A DNA stretch of 64,000 nt from Neogemmobacter tilapiae (GCF_014652215.1 NZ_BMYJ01000014.1:1-64000); one strand, 5' to 3'. Counted from the stretch's first letter, positions 1-9,299 are shown. The notes: generated by a model from the letters alone, not told the origin. Made by a program: numbers and translations.

Positions 1-251
1 AGAAAGAAGATCATCGAGGCGGTGTCCCCCGCGCGGGCCTTGTTGATCAGCCCCTGCGCAATGGCCCCGATGGCGCGGGCCTTGCCGCGTTTATAACGTG
101 CTGCAATCTCCTCATCGCGTTCCATCAGCGCATAGAAGGTCCGCCGGGCGATGCCGAAGTAATCCGCCACCTGTTCGGCGGTCAGGACAGCGGCGAGAGT
201 CTCCACCTCGGCCATCTGCGCCTCAGTGAGGGTTGTGGGCGTCCGTCCCAT
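1..251 (-). CDS. Phage HTH / small-terminase-like protein (3' part outside window)
   Basis: The visible part is the N-terminal 83 residues; the gene runs off the left edge. The sequence has a helix-turn-helix-like core (QVADYFGIARRTFYALMERD) followed by a basic segment (YKRGKARAIGAIAQGLINKA). That layout is typical of phage DNA-recognition or small-terminase-type proteins; the function is inference. A close paralogue lies at 27363-27848, and both DNA and protein align almost end to end. The ATG overlaps the stop of the upstream methylase gene (TGATG), so the two are translationally coupled and probably cotranscribed. The genes that would follow (large terminase, portal) are outside the window. 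Confidence 0.7.
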   Translation of the reverse strand, partial: MGRTPTTLTEAQMAEVETLAAVLTAEQVADYFGIARRTFYALMERDEEIAARYKRGKARAIGAIAQGLINKARAGDTASMIFF

Positions 252-1528
252 CAGGCCACCTCCGCCGTTGCATTGGCGAGGGTCCCAGCCCCGCGTTCAG
301 CGGCAACCTCGGCAAAGCTGCCCCCGCCCTCCAATACGGCCTCTTGCCCGGTCAGGGCCTGCCAACGCAGCACGGCGACATCGACGTAAGCCGGGTCCAG
401 TTCCACCGCATGACAGATGCGCCCCGCGGTCTCGGCGGCGATCAATCCGCTCCCCGATCCGAGGAAGGGCTCATAGATGGCCTGACCGGGGGAGGAATTG
501 TTCAGCATCGGGCGGCGCATGCAATCGACCGGCTTTTGCGTGCCATGCACGGTCGTCGCATCCTGCTGCCCGCTGGCAATGGTCCAGAGCGTGGTCTGTT
601 TGCGATCCCCCGACCAATGCCCCTTGCCGGAAGTGCGCACCGCATACCAGCAGGGTTCATGCTGCCAGTGATAATCGCCGCGCGACAAGACCAGCCGTTC
701 CTTGGCCCAGATGATCTGGCTGCGCACCGCAAAGCCGCTGGCGATCAGGCTGTCGGCGACCGTCGTGGCATGCAAGGCCCCGTGCCAGACATAGGCGACG
801 TCCCCCGGAAACAGCGCCCAGGCTTCCCGCCAATCGGCGCGATGATCGTTCAGCACCTTGCCGGTGCGTTTGGTCTGTGCCGCGCCCACCGCATTGCGCC
901 AAGCGGGATCATAGTTCACCCCGAACGGAGGGTCTGTGATCATGAGGTGCGGTCTGACCCCGCCCAGCACCCGGGACACGGTTGCCACATCTGTCGCGTC
1001 GCCGCAGATCACGCGGTGGTTCCCCAGCCGCCAGAGATCGCCCGGACGCGAGACAGGCTGATCGGGCACCGGCGGCACATCCTCTTCGCGGGGGTCCGCC
1101 AGATTGGCGTTCAGCAGCTGATCAATCTCGCGCCCGGTAAAACCCAGATCACCAAGGTCGATCCCGAGATCAGCCAGCTCACCCAGTTCCAGCGCCAGCA
1201 AGTCATTGTCCCACCCCGCCTGTTCCGCCAGCTTGTTGTCGGCCAGCACATAGGCCCGCTTCTGCGCCTCGGTCAGATGCGCGAGTTCGATCACCGGCAC
1301 CAAGTCCAACCCCAACTGCCGCGCTGCCATGACCCGGCCATGGCCCGCGATGATGCCATTCTCGCCATCGACCAGCACCGGATTGGTAAAGCCGAATTCC
1401 CGGATCGATCCGGCGATCATCGCCACCTGCGCCGGACTGTGCGTGCGGGCATTCCGCGCGTAAGGGATCAGCGCCTCCACCGCGCGGTAGTCCACCGCCA
1501 GTCCCCGTTTCTGCTGCTTGGCCGCCAT
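251..1528 (-). CDS. ParB-like N-terminal domain / site-specific DNA methyltransferase fusion
   Basis: Phage-type adenine (or N4-cytosine) DNA methyltransferase of about 425 residues. Residues 15-120 form a ParB/sulfiredoxin-like domain, shown by NARTHSPAQVAMIAGSI and GIIAGHGRVMAARQLG. The catalytic motif IV is TDPPFGVNY at about residue 200, and the AdoMet-binding FLGSGSG is near the C-terminus; this order is the beta class. I chose the ATG at 1528, which follows a GGGGGTG ribosome-binding stretch; a GTG at 1540 is possible. The gene is coupled by TGATG to the downstream HTH gene. No restriction endonuclease gene is adjacent, so it is probably an orphan phage methylase rather than part of a restriction-modification pair. 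A related but clearly different copy is at 30865-32130 (DPPY instead of DPPF). Confidence 0.88.
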   Translation of the reverse strand: MAAKQQKRGLAVDYRAVEALIPYARNARTHSPAQVAMIAGSIREFGFTNPVLVDGENGIIAGHGRVMAARQLGLDLVPVIELAHLTEAQKRAYVLADNKLAEQAGWDNDLLALELGELADLGIDLGDLGFTGREIDQLLNANLADPREEDVPPVPDQPVSRPGDLWRLGNHRVICGDATDVATVSRVLGGVRPHLMITDPPFGVNYDPAWRNAVGAAQTKRTGKVLNDHRADWREAWALFPGDVAYVWHGALHATTVADSLIASGFAVRSQIIWAKERLVLSRGDYHWQHEPCWYAVRTSGKGHWSGDRKQTTLWTIASGQQDATTVHGTQKPVDCMRRPMLNNSSPGQAIYEPFLGSGSGLIAAETAGRICHAVELDPAYVDVAVLRWQALTGQEAVLEGGGSFAEVAAERGAGTLANATAEVA

Positions 1529-1681
1529 AATCACCCCCACCCCCCCGGTCCGACCATCTGCGGCGCTCTCTGCGGGGTTTGAGGGAGTATATCACACAGC
1601 TAATTCATTGATAAGTATGACATTATTACGCAGGATCGCGCAAATCTGCGCAGGAGGCGACGGGGAGTTTAGTTCAAGCAG

Positions 1682-2296
1682 CTACGGCACAAAATTGAAG
1701 TCGGCCAACTTTGGGTGGCGCCAGCTCTTCGCTTCTGGCCCTGGTCTAACCTGCTCGCGATATGCCCCCCAAACACGCTTAAGGTCGCCCCTGAATAGCT
1801 CGTTGGCTATCTGAGTCCGCCCATTCTTGATGTAGGGCAGTTCAATTTTTAGATCTTCCAATGCGCGATGAATGCCGAACTCAATCTTGCCTGCCGACTG
1901 GACGTAGGAGTGGGCAATTCGTTCCCAGTCGGAAAAGCCGCCGTAGCCACCTTCGAGGTTGAGGGTCGCGCTCCTACCGACAGGGTCTGCGCTGAACCCG
2001 ATCTTCAGAATTCGACCCGTTTGCGATGCCGCCAGATAAATGTACCCGTCCGAGTTTCCCCGGCGGATGAAAGCGATGGAAGCGGTATTGCACTCGATGC
2101 AGTGTCCTCGCCGCGTGAAGAGACGATGACCGTTGCTGCATGGTTTTGCCATACCAAACAGATAACCTCCCGCCTCCGCCTCCGCATGGAATGTCGCAGG
2201 GCCGCGTCCCCTTGCATCGAAGACCTGCGATAGCAAAATCTTCTGCGACACCAGAAAGGCAAATTCTCTGTCCGTGATATCGCTTCTTGAGAGCAT
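1682..2296 (-). CDS. GIY-YIG/T5orf172-like protein with zinc ribbon
   Basis: A 204-residue protein. Residues 52-75 carry a CxNGHxxF...CxxC zinc-ribbon-like motif (CSNGHRLF, CIEC). Residues 85-140 begin GYIYLAAS and continue LKIGFSADPVGR, the arrangement of the GIY-YIG fold of the T5orf172/MUG113 branch, in which a Tyr-rich strand precedes a KIGxSxDPxxR strand. Such proteins are phage-borne putative nucleases; activity here is inferred from fold signatures only. The ATG at 2296 lacks a strong ribosome-binding site. It lies between the primase-helicase and methylase genes on the same strand but with wider gaps (64 and 153 nt), so it may be a cargo insertion in the phage operon. Confidence 0.6.
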   Translation of the reverse strand: MLSRSDITDREFAFLVSQKILLSQVFDARGRGPATFHAEAEAGGYLFGMAKPCSNGHRLFTRRGHCIECNTASIAFIRRGNSDGYIYLAASQTGRILKIGFSADPVGRSATLNLEGGYGGFSDWERIAHSYVQSAGKIEFGIHRALEDLKIELPYIKNGRTQIANELFRGDLKRVWGAYREQVRPGPEAKSWRHPKLADFNFVP

Positions 2297-2360
2297 TCAG
2301 GCGGTCCTCCGTCAGGTTACTGCCCAGAAATACCACACGGGTACTGCCAGCATAGACGTC

Positions 2361-5300
2361 TCAGCCTAGACTCCAGCCATCCAACGGTCCAAGCGCAGAA
2401 ACCATCTCTGCACGCACGACATCCGCATTGACGCTGATCCAATAGGCCGTTTGCCAAGATCGACCTCGACCTGAACGGCGGTAGCGGGCCGATTTAAGCG
2501 ACATTCCCCTATATGTATTACTCATAGGGAAATGTCGCTTAAATCCCCACCGCTCCATCGCCTTCTGCGCCTGCTTTTCATTTTCGAACATGTCCGGATG
2601 CAAAACCGCTGCATCGGCAGGGCTATCCACCGCGATCCCTGCCAAAAGCATGCGCTGCAAGAGATCAGGCAAGATGCTCTCCCAAGCGACCACACGATCA
2701 TGCAGCATCGGCAACGCCACATCCGCCAGCACTTGCACCTCCAGCGGATTGTCGACGGTCCGGTTGACGCCGCGCCCGCGTCCGATGGCTTGGACGATCT
2801 CATCGTCGCAGATGGCCGCGCGCAGAAGTTCGGCTGTGGGGTCTTCGTGCTGGCGCACGCGATACGCCCGTCGCGTTCCTTCACGCATCAGAAGCCCGGC
2901 GTTGCGTTCGACCAGCTTGCCTTGGGGAACATGCCCCAGATGCACTCCGGAAAGCTCGGCCAGCGCGTCTTCTGATGGCATCGGCCTGCCGATGACGATC
3001 AGCAGTGCCACGTCCTTATAGATGTCCAAACCGGCGATGGCGTTAAAATGGCCCGTTGATACATTGGGAATTCCTGCAAAAGCGCTCTCAAGGTCAATGT
3101 GCGTCACCACCAGGACAGTCCGCGGTGACACACGTGCTGCCTCCCAGCGGACATGATTGACGCATTCTCTCAGCCGATTTGCCCTGCGGGTGTTTTCGGC
3201 GCGGGAGGCCTTTGCATCCTGCACCAGCGTTGTCTTGCCAAAACGCCCTTGAACTGCTTTCAGGCGCATATGGGGCATCGCGGCCGTGATCTCGGTGACC
3301 TCAAGACCGGGCAAGACGGTCTCAGCGAGATCGGGCCGCAAGGTCGCATCCAGATGCAGGATGGGAAGGCTGGCCAGCGCCGGATCGATCTGGTGCAACC
3401 CCATGACCTTGATCGCCTGCACCCCGGTTTCCGGATCGGAAGGCCGCAACACGATCCGCCCGTCCTGCTCGGCCTCACCCGCGAGCAAGCGTTCCATGGC
3501 CAGGAACAGCGCTTCGCGCGCCACGGATTTCTGGGCGGCCTTGCTGAGTTCGAAGGCCTTTTTCCGCTCCGACTGGTACATCCCTGGGCGCAATCCGGGA
3601 TCGACGCGCAGCTGGATTTCCATTACACCCGCCGTCGCACAATCGGAAACGCTCAAGCCTTTGTCCAGTAGAACTTGCCGTGACAAGGGGCCGCGCCCGT
3701 TCGCCTGCAAGGCATCTGCCGCTTTGTAGCGCAGGGCAAAAAGGGCGGCCCAAGCCTCGGCTTCGTGATCTGCGTCGCCCGAACGCTGCTCGTCAACGGC
3801 ATCAGGCTGACGCAGGTCATGCAGATAGAGACCTGTTTCCTTGACGGATCGAACCCAGCAGCCTTCGTCGATCAACACCAAGGCCAGTTTTTCGGGTGAG
3901 ACTGGCAGCCCCGTGTAAAGCGCGTCGTAGGCCGCCAGCACAATGTCGGCCTTTTCCACATCGTCGCGGTTCCATTGTTTTGGGCACAGCTCAAACGCGT
4001 GGCATTTTACGCCACCTTTGCGGAGGCAGGTGTTTGGGAACACTGGCAGCCCAGCCTTAGTAGCCATGCGCACCATGTCGATGTCCCGACACATGATCTC
4101 CTTGCGACCGGGTTGCTTCGCCTCGTAGCCACGATGAACGGCGACTTTGAGATCGCCCTGCCGCCAAGCGGCTGCGGATTCGTCGGCCAGGGCCAGCGAA
4201 GGGGTCACGATCAGCAAGCGATGCGGCAAACCATCTGCCTTCAGCCGCGCCTGCAGTTCCAGCAAATGACGGCGCGAGACGGCGGTCTTGCCCAATCCCA
4301 CGCTGGCCCGAATGCCGATGCGCGGGGCGGCATCCACTTGGCTGTTCGCGTGCCAAGCCTCGGCCCTCGTGGCAAATTCACCGATCACCGCGTCCAGACG
4401 GGCGCGCGCCTCTTCCAGAGGCAGACCCGGCTCGACGACAACGGGTTGCAAGTCCGTCAGATTGCGTGCCGGAAGCCGTCCCTTCTTGGCCAGTCCGAGC
4501 TTGTCCCGGACCTTCTGCAGCGCATCGGCGCGGCTGTATCCAACCTCCCCATCCTTCTTGCCCCGCGTCAGATCAGTGGTTTCCGCAAAGCGATCCCAGA
4601 CCCGGTCCGCCAGAGCGACAGGCTCGGGCGTTCCCCCGGCATCCATGGCGTCCCAGACCGCATGATAGGCGATGCTGGACAGCCAGCCGTCGCGGCCATC
4701 AATGACAAGGCCGTTCTTGTCCCGGACCGGTGCATGTCCCGAAGATTGGACCCCAGCCCGGCTTTCCCGCCGTCGCGATCCGGTTTCTTCGGCGGGGAAC
4801 AGGGCTGCAGCCTCGGCGAGAAACGCCTCGATATCGCGTTTGGTGATCAGAGGCAGTTGGTCGAACGCCACATCCAGCGGGGTCTCGCCAAAGGGCCAGC
4901 CATAAGGCTTTTGGGTCTTCGGATGGATGCCGAACGCCACGAACTGCTGGCCCTGCGCCAGAACCTCGACCTGCCCGACCTTCATTTTGACAAAGGGCAC
5001 GTCCGTCCGATACAGCAGCAGGTGCTTCGGCCACAGACCGACCCGCATCAGCGTTGGCCCGAACCGCGCAACGGCCAGGGCTTGCAATCCATGGGCACAA
5101 TCAGGATCCAGTACATCGATGTCGATCGCCACCAGCCACCCGGTGCGAAGTCCGATGCCATGATCGGGGAACGCGCTCGCCCAAGCTTCAACCTGCGCCG
5201 CGTCGATGTGCACGGTGGTCCAGCCCTTGGCCACCGCTTCCTTAGTGCGCGGTTTGATCGGTAGGGGCTCGTAGCCCATTTCCAGCAGACGGGTGGCCCA

Positions 5301-5375
5301 GTCGCGATAGGACAAGCCGGGTTGTTCCCCGACAGGAGGTCCTGTCGCAGGCAGGGGGGCAAATTCGCGGCCCAT
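2361..5375 (-). CDS. Bifunctional primase-polymerase / helicase, phage replication protein
   Basis: A 1004-residue replication protein. Residues 20-190 match the Prim-Pol (archaeo-eukaryotic primase-like) domain: GIGLRTGWLVAIDIDVLDPD supplies the DxD metal-binding pair and VEVLAQGQQFVAFGIHP is the conserved strand-loop. A superfamily-2-like ATPase follows: GIRASVGLGKTAV is a Walker A-like loop near residue 355, LVLIDEGC a Walker B-like motif near 500, and QAIGRGRGVNRT resembles motif VI near 870. The most likely role is priming and unwinding for element replication. The ATG follows three bases after the stop of the HTH gene upstream, so both are probably in one operon. A 22-bp inverted repeat falls inside the last 60 codons (2491-2545). 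Confidence 0.82.
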   Translation of the reverse strand: MGREFAPLPATGPPVGEQPGLSYRDWATRLLEMGYEPLPIKPRTKEAVAKGWTTVHIDAAQVEAWASAFPDHGIGLRTGWLVAIDIDVLDPDCAHGLQALAVARFGPTLMRVGLWPKHLLLYRTDVPFVKMKVGQVEVLAQGQQFVAFGIHPKTQKPYGWPFGETPLDVAFDQLPLITKRDIEAFLAEAAALFPAEETGSRRRESRAGVQSSGHAPVRDKNGLVIDGRDGWLSSIAYHAVWDAMDAGGTPEPVALADRVWDRFAETTDLTRGKKDGEVGYSRADALQKVRDKLGLAKKGRLPARNLTDLQPVVVEPGLPLEEARARLDAVIGEFATRAEAWHANSQVDAAPRIGIRASVGLGKTAVSRRHLLELQARLKADGLPHRLLIVTPSLALADESAAAWRQGDLKVAVHRGYEAKQPGRKEIMCRDIDMVRMATKAGLPVFPNTCLRKGGVKCHAFELCPKQWNRDDVEKADIVLAAYDALYTGLPVSPEKLALVLIDEGCWVRSVKETGLYLHDLRQPDAVDEQRSGDADHEAEAWAALFALRYKAADALQANGRGPLSRQVLLDKGLSVSDCATAGVMEIQLRVDPGLRPGMYQSERKKAFELSKAAQKSVAREALFLAMERLLAGEAEQDGRIVLRPSDPETGVQAIKVMGLHQIDPALASLPILHLDATLRPDLAETVLPGLEVTEITAAMPHMRLKAVQGRFGKTTLVQDAKASRAENTRRANRLRECVNHVRWEAARVSPRTVLVVTHIDLESAFAGIPNVSTGHFNAIAGLDIYKDVALLIVIGRPMPSEDALAELSGVHLGHVPQGKLVERNAGLLMREGTRRAYRVRQHEDPTAELLRAAICDDEIVQAIGRGRGVNRTVDNPLEVQVLADVALPMLHDRVVAWESILPDLLQRMLLAGIAVDSPADAAVLHPDMFENEKQAQKAMERWGFKRHFPMSNTYRGMSLKSARYRRSGRGRSWQTAYWISVNADVVRAEMVSALGPLDGWSLG
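2491..2545. repeat. Long inverted repeat inside the primase-helicase gene
   Basis: Two 22-nt arms at 2491-2512 and 2524-2545 pair at 21 of 22 positions around an 11-nt loop. The arms contain TTTAAGCGACATT and its complement. The repeat is in frame within coding sequence (peptide around HFPMSNTYRGMSLKSA), so it is not intergenic. No T-tract follows on either strand, so it is not a standard terminator. It could be an mRNA hairpin or a replication or protein-binding site. Confidence 0.85.
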
Positions 5376-5378
5376 GGA

Positions 5379-5579
5379 TCAGCCGCCCTTCCGCCGTGCC
5401 GCCTGTTCCCAAGCCTCAACATCGCTCAGAGCGTAGCGGACCTGCCCGCCGATCTGATGCCAGGCGGGGCCGGTGCCCATCGCCCTCCAGCGGTCGAGGC
5501 TGCGCGCGCTGATCGACCAGCGCTGCGCCAATTCTTGAGGTGACAGGAAAGAGTTCTGCCGGGCATCCAGCGACATCAT
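5379..5579 (-). CDS. AlpA/excisionase-like helix-turn-helix protein
   Basis: A 66-residue DNA-binding protein. FLSPQELAQRWSISARSLDRW is a winged-helix recognition segment, and GGQVRYALSDVEAWEQA is the typical second half of AlpA/excisionase (MerR-like HTH_17) proteins. Members regulate element excision or early gene expression; the role here is inferred. Two overlapping ATGs (5579 and 5576) are possible starts; the first overlaps the stop of the small gene upstream. It sits immediately in front of the primase-helicase gene, as AlpA-like regulators do in many satellites and prophages. Confidence 0.75.
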   Translation of the reverse strand: MMSLDARQNSFLSPQELAQRWSISARSLDRWRAMGTGPAWHQIGGQVRYALSDVEAWEQAARRKGG

Positions 5580-5770
5580 GGCCGGACCTCCGCCATATCC
5601 GCTTCAAAGCGGCTGTCGCGGTAGATCGCAAACAACTGCGTGCCATCAGCGGTTTCGCCCGCGCTTTCCACGCGGTAGTCGCAATCGGCTTGGACGATCT
5701 GTGCCAGTTCCCAAGCACGATATAGGCCCGGCAAACGCGAAAGGTCCGGTGGTTCGATGTCAGACGGCAT
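5576..5770 (-). CDS. Small hypothetical protein
   Basis: A 64-residue acidic protein that I do not recognise. It starts MPSDIEPPDLSRLPG and contains a YRAWELAQIVQADCDYRVE helix-like stretch. No signal peptide or membrane segment is visible. Its stop overlaps the start of the AlpA-like gene, so it is translationally coupled to it and is probably a real member of the operon. Its tight packing and lack of alternative ORFs on this strand are the main support. Confidence 0.55.
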   Translation of the reverse strand: MPSDIEPPDLSRLPGLYRAWELAQIVQADCDYRVESAGETADGTQLFAIYRDSRFEADMAEVRP

Positions 5771-5849
5771 GAGGCAATCCCCCCACTGCCACCGAGGGCT
5801 TCGGTGACTTCTGCAGAGGAAAAGCCAATCTCAGTCCAGTTTTGGGACA

Positions 5850-6590
5850 TCAGGCATCGAGATATTTGCGCAGTTTCTGCACGGCACGCTGATGCCGCTT
5901 GCGACCGGCGTCGGGGGCAAGACCCAAACTGATTGCCGCCGCCTGTTGCGTGTATCCCAGAACCGTGACCCCAAGCAGCAGGTCGGCGTCCTGACCGACG
6001 AGGGGCTCCAGCCGCTGCCGCAGTCGGGCGGTGTCGGCATCGGCATCGCCCATCTCCGGGGCAAAGCCAAAAACCGAGCTGTGGGTCGGCGCTGGCATGT
6101 CGTCGGTCAGATCACGCCGCGAACCAGCGGCCAGCCATTCGCCCGCCAATCTGCGCCGGATGTCGCGTTCCGCGTTCATCAGAATGGTCGCGGCGATCTT
6201 GGTCACTTTGTCCAGATCAATCGTGCGGATTCCATCGACGACGCGCGCGGTGATCTCCGATGCCAGCTCGTCCGGATCGCTTTTGAAATGCCGAAGCAAT
6301 CGGCCGTAGATCGCATCCATGCCCGGCCAAAGGGCCAGCAAAACGATAAGTAGGCTGGTGTCGCCGTTGGAGGCTTCGGACTTGGCCTCGTGGCAAAGTG
6401 CCCGCAGCACTTCATTGCGGGCGAGAAATTCCTCACTTGCACCCGATTGGAAGGCCAGCAATTCTGCCGGGTCAGCGAAGCGGCGCAGCGACTCGTGCCG
6501 CACCCTGATCTCCCGAAAGCCCTGCTGATTTTTGAAACGGTTCAGATCGCGAACCATCCCGCGATGGAGTTCGCACCATGCCCTGCGCAT
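5850..6590 (-). CDS. Sigma-70-like phage transcription factor
   Basis: A 246-residue protein. The C-terminal 60 residues (QDADLLLGVTVLGYTQQAAA, ISLGLAPDAG) are arranged like sigma-70 region 4, with a GYTQQAAAISLGL helix-turn-helix followed by a basic helix that ends KLRKYLDA. The middle (residues 90-160) is helical, with an Arg-rich end (NAERDIRRRLAGEW) compatible with a region-2-like segment. No clear -10 melting aromatic cluster is visible, so activity as a true sigma factor is uncertain. It is the first gene of the leftward replication cluster; the nearest upstream gene is the Com-like protein 113 nt away. Confidence 0.6.
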   Translation of the reverse strand: MRRAWCELHRGMVRDLNRFKNQQGFREIRVRHESLRRFADPAELLAFQSGASEEFLARNEVLRALCHEAKSEASNGDTSLLIVLLALWPGMDAIYGRLLRHFKSDPDELASEITARVVDGIRTIDLDKVTKIAATILMNAERDIRRRLAGEWLAAGSRRDLTDDMPAPTHSSVFGFAPEMGDADADTARLRQRLEPLVGQDADLLLGVTVLGYTQQAAAISLGLAPDAGRKRHQRAVQKLRKYLDA

Positions 6591-6703
6591 GAGACGCCTG
6601 CCTCACGGCCGGGCGTCTCGCGCCTCCCTCGGGCCAGTTCGGGCGTCGCGCGCCTCTGGATGTGAAGGAAAACCGGTCAGGCCAAAGCCCAACCGGGAAG
6701 GGT

Positions 6704-6943
6704 TCAGACTGCGCTCTTCTGGTTCAGAGTTTTGCAGTCAGGGCAGATGGTCCGCACAGGCAGGCTGACCAGATAGTCGTGGCCTCCGCCAAACCGCAGA
6801 TGCATGCGGCCATCCCTGCAAACACCGAGCATCTTACGGCAGTGTTTGCAGCGCCAGTCGCGGTGATTTTGGACCGGCGAAATGGCGGTGTTGGTGAAAT
6901 CGCGTTTTGGCGTCGGCGGGGTCTTATGGGCGAATGTCGTCAT
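6704..6943 (-). CDS. Com-like zinc-finger regulator
   Basis: A 79-residue protein with two Cys pairs (WRCKHCRKMLG near residue 31 and ICPDCKTLNQ near residue 66) around a basic strand, RMHLRFGGGHDYLVSLP. This is the layout of the Mu Com family, small zinc proteins; Mu Com activates translation of the DNA-modification gene mom. No mom-like acetyltransferase is present here, so any link to the DNA methylase in this element is inference. The residues before the first Cys are low in information and the true start may be downstream. Confidence 0.65.
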   Translation of the reverse strand: MTTFAHKTPPTPKRDFTNTAISPVQNHRDWRCKHCRKMLGVCRDGRMHLRFGGGHDYLVSLPVRTICPDCKTLNQKSAV

Positions 6944-7049
6944 CTGAGCGCTCCTGTCTGATGGAGCCTCGAATTGCCTTGCCCGTTATCGGACGGTCCC
7001 ACCCGAAAAGTCGGATCAGCGTCCGACTTCGGAATTCAATGCTGCCCGA

Positions 7050-9299
7050 TCAATCAACCTTCAGTCGCCAGAGATTCCGGCCTGCATGTTCAAAATAAAC
7101 ACCTACAACGGTCTTTCGCGCATCGGATCTCCACGCGTCTGCTGGCGTTCTTGCTCCTGTGTCGGCTATCAAATTACCCGTGTTCACACCCGGAGACCCC
7201 GCTTTGTGGGCCGCAACCAGTCGTTCCAGGATGGTGATTTGCTTTGCTCCGCTGACAGCGAGCGGGATTTTGTTCGGAATGTAGAGCATCGCCATGTGCG
7301 GGCCAAATTTCATCAGCGCGACATCCGCGCCTCCGAGCGCCAACCAGCGGCCTACCTTGTGCTTGTCTAAAATTCTGGCAATCGCATCGGCATCAAGACC
7401 ATGTCCTCCTAGGACACTTGGCAATGATACAACAACATTCGGTCCAAGATGGTTTATGGGCGTGTCAGTCGCCGTCAGGACAATACCCACTCCACCTTCC
7501 TGGCGACTGCGCAACGTCACATCGGCCGAGGTCAGAGCGTCGATCTGATTCACGCACCGCGCCAAATAGATCGGCACTTTGCTCCCATCGGCCGGAACTT
7601 TGCCAAAATATGACAGGTGTTCGTTCAACCGCTGAATAGGCCCTCTTCCAACGAAGGGGCGCAACGCGCCCGCGACGATCTCTTCAAGCCATTCCCGCTT
7701 GATTTCATATTCCGTCACATCAGATGGGTCCAACGATCCAGCTTTTTCTTCAAAGACAGTTTGGGCGGTTACTTCCCCATCCCTCGGTCCTAGGTCAATC
7801 AAAACTTCGTCGTCATCCTCCAGAAGAACGGCCCTGCTTCGCTTGCGGAACGCAATCACTCCGCCGTCAGCCAGACGCTTTGGATCAAGTCCCAAGTTCC
7901 GAAGACGCGCACCGGTAACGCAGTTGTCGGGCAGATCATGAAGGCCCAACAGCTGTGGCAAAGTTTGAATGACCTCATCAAATTCCAAAGGTTTCAAGCG
8001 GTTCAAAATGCCCCAATGTTTCAACAGACGCTGACCAAGTTCTCGTTGGCTGCTATCTGTCTTGCCTTGAAGATTTGACCTCCGATCACCGAAGGAAATC
8101 TCCATGGTGCGTTCTCGCTTGTCAGTCCTGCCTTGATAACTGACTGCAACGATTAAACTGCTGAATCCCTCGGCATTTCCCAGGAACTGGTTGCCACCGA
8201 GATAGCGCTTTGCGATTTGAGCAATGTCGTCGTCGATCGTAACTTTTAGCGAAAGCCTGCGGGACCAGTTTCCGAGGCGCATTTCGACCGCAATGATCTT
8301 TGTCGAACGTACATCGACGTCTTCCCAATCGGGTGGAGGCAGGTCTAGAGAGGCGTGGAAGCGCGAAAGATCGTAATAGCGCCAAGTGAGTGGCTTGGTT
8401 GACAAATCGGTGCCGCATACGGTTTGCGCAAAGCCTTCCGCGACCACGCGCCGGACCTGCGGGCTGGGGCCACAGACTTCGAGTGTTTGCTCCGAGGGGG
8501 TCCAGATCAGCGTCGCCTCATTTGGAGGGCGATAGTAAATGGGTGCTCGCAGCCCATTCTCCTTGTGGTGAAAAACGCTGGACAGGGGACCTGCATGGCG
8601 AACGATCACCAGCAGTGAGGCAGGATGGGTTGATGTCGCCGATAGATCAATTGTCCGGATGATCACCTTTGACGGCAATTCCAACTTCGCCGTCAGCAAG
8701 GAGGCAAGGTTCTCGGCGTCGATCGTGGAAACTGTGCTACTGTCGCTTTCTGCGGGTTCGACCTCGAATGCATCGTACATCTTGCCGAAGTCCCGGTATT
8801 GCCGTGCGCCATGAAATGCCTCGGCATCAGCAAACGCAATTTGATGGTTCAGGAAAACCCACGCGCTACGACAGGCGGCATCCGGCTGGTCGTCCAGCTC
8901 CAGCAGCTCTTCATTGCTAAGTCGCTGCTGAGTTACATGGCTTAGCGAGCTAGGCCCTTTGTCCGCCGCGAGCAGTCTGATCCTTCGGCATCGCTCTTCG
9001 ATGGGTTTCAGATCTTCGGCCTCGCGATTGTCGAGCAATTCCAAAACGCGGATACGGGTGTCATCCTCGTCTGGAAGGGTGGGCCATTCTAAGTCGAGTT
9101 TGTCTGTATCATCAGCTTCCCTGAAGAACAGAACTTGTTCAACCAAGTTCAACGGCAAAGTTTCTACAATTTCGAGGGTTTCGCGCCCGAGTCGGCCAAA
9201 TTTCTTGTTCACCGAAGAATTCTCCCGCCGAAAATCAACTTTGACATGTAACGGCAGGTAGCTGCTTCGCTGCAAGATATTTGGTGCGCCGTGTCCCAA
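7050..9299 (-). CDS. Large protein of unknown function in the phage-like module
   Basis: A soluble protein of up to 749 residues that I cannot assign. There is no signal peptide, membrane segment or P-loop. The first 130 residues are rich in acidic and Leu residues (EADDTDKLDLEWPTLPDEDD, ERCRRIRLLAADKG). The C-terminal third includes GGVGIVLTATDTPINHLGPN and a possible two-strand region ending in NLWRLKVD. The annotated start is a TTG at 9299; a GTG about 29 codons in (VNKKFGRLG) is an alternative. It is transcribed divergently from the DUF2924-recombinase block. Its base composition (AT-richer than its neighbours) suggests separate acquisition, as for cargo or defence genes. Function is unknown. 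Confidence 0.65.
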   Translation of the reverse strand: MGHGAPNILQRSSYLPLHVKVDFRRENSSVNKKFGRLGRETLEIVETLPLNLVEQVLFFREADDTDKLDLEWPTLPDEDDTRIRVLELLDNREAEDLKPIEERCRRIRLLAADKGPSSLSHVTQQRLSNEELLELDDQPDAACRSAWVFLNHQIAFADAEAFHGARQYRDFGKMYDAFEVEPAESDSSTVSTIDAENLASLLTAKLELPSKVIIRTIDLSATSTHPASLLVIVRHAGPLSSVFHHKENGLRAPIYYRPPNEATLIWTPSEQTLEVCGPSPQVRRVVAEGFAQTVCGTDLSTKPLTWRYYDLSRFHASLDLPPPDWEDVDVRSTKIIAVEMRLGNWSRRLSLKVTIDDDIAQIAKRYLGGNQFLGNAEGFSSLIVAVSYQGRTDKRERTMEISFGDRRSNLQGKTDSSQRELGQRLLKHWGILNRLKPLEFDEVIQTLPQLLGLHDLPDNCVTGARLRNLGLDPKRLADGGVIAFRKRSRAVLLEDDDEVLIDLGPRDGEVTAQTVFEEKAGSLDPSDVTEYEIKREWLEEIVAGALRPFVGRGPIQRLNEHLSYFGKVPADGSKVPIYLARCVNQIDALTSADVTLRSRQEGGVGIVLTATDTPINHLGPNVVVSLPSVLGGHGLDADAIARILDKHKVGRWLALGGADVALMKFGPHMAMLYIPNKIPLAVSGAKQITILERLVAAHKAGSPGVNTGNLIADTGARTPADAWRSDARKTVVGVYFEHAGRNLWRLKVD

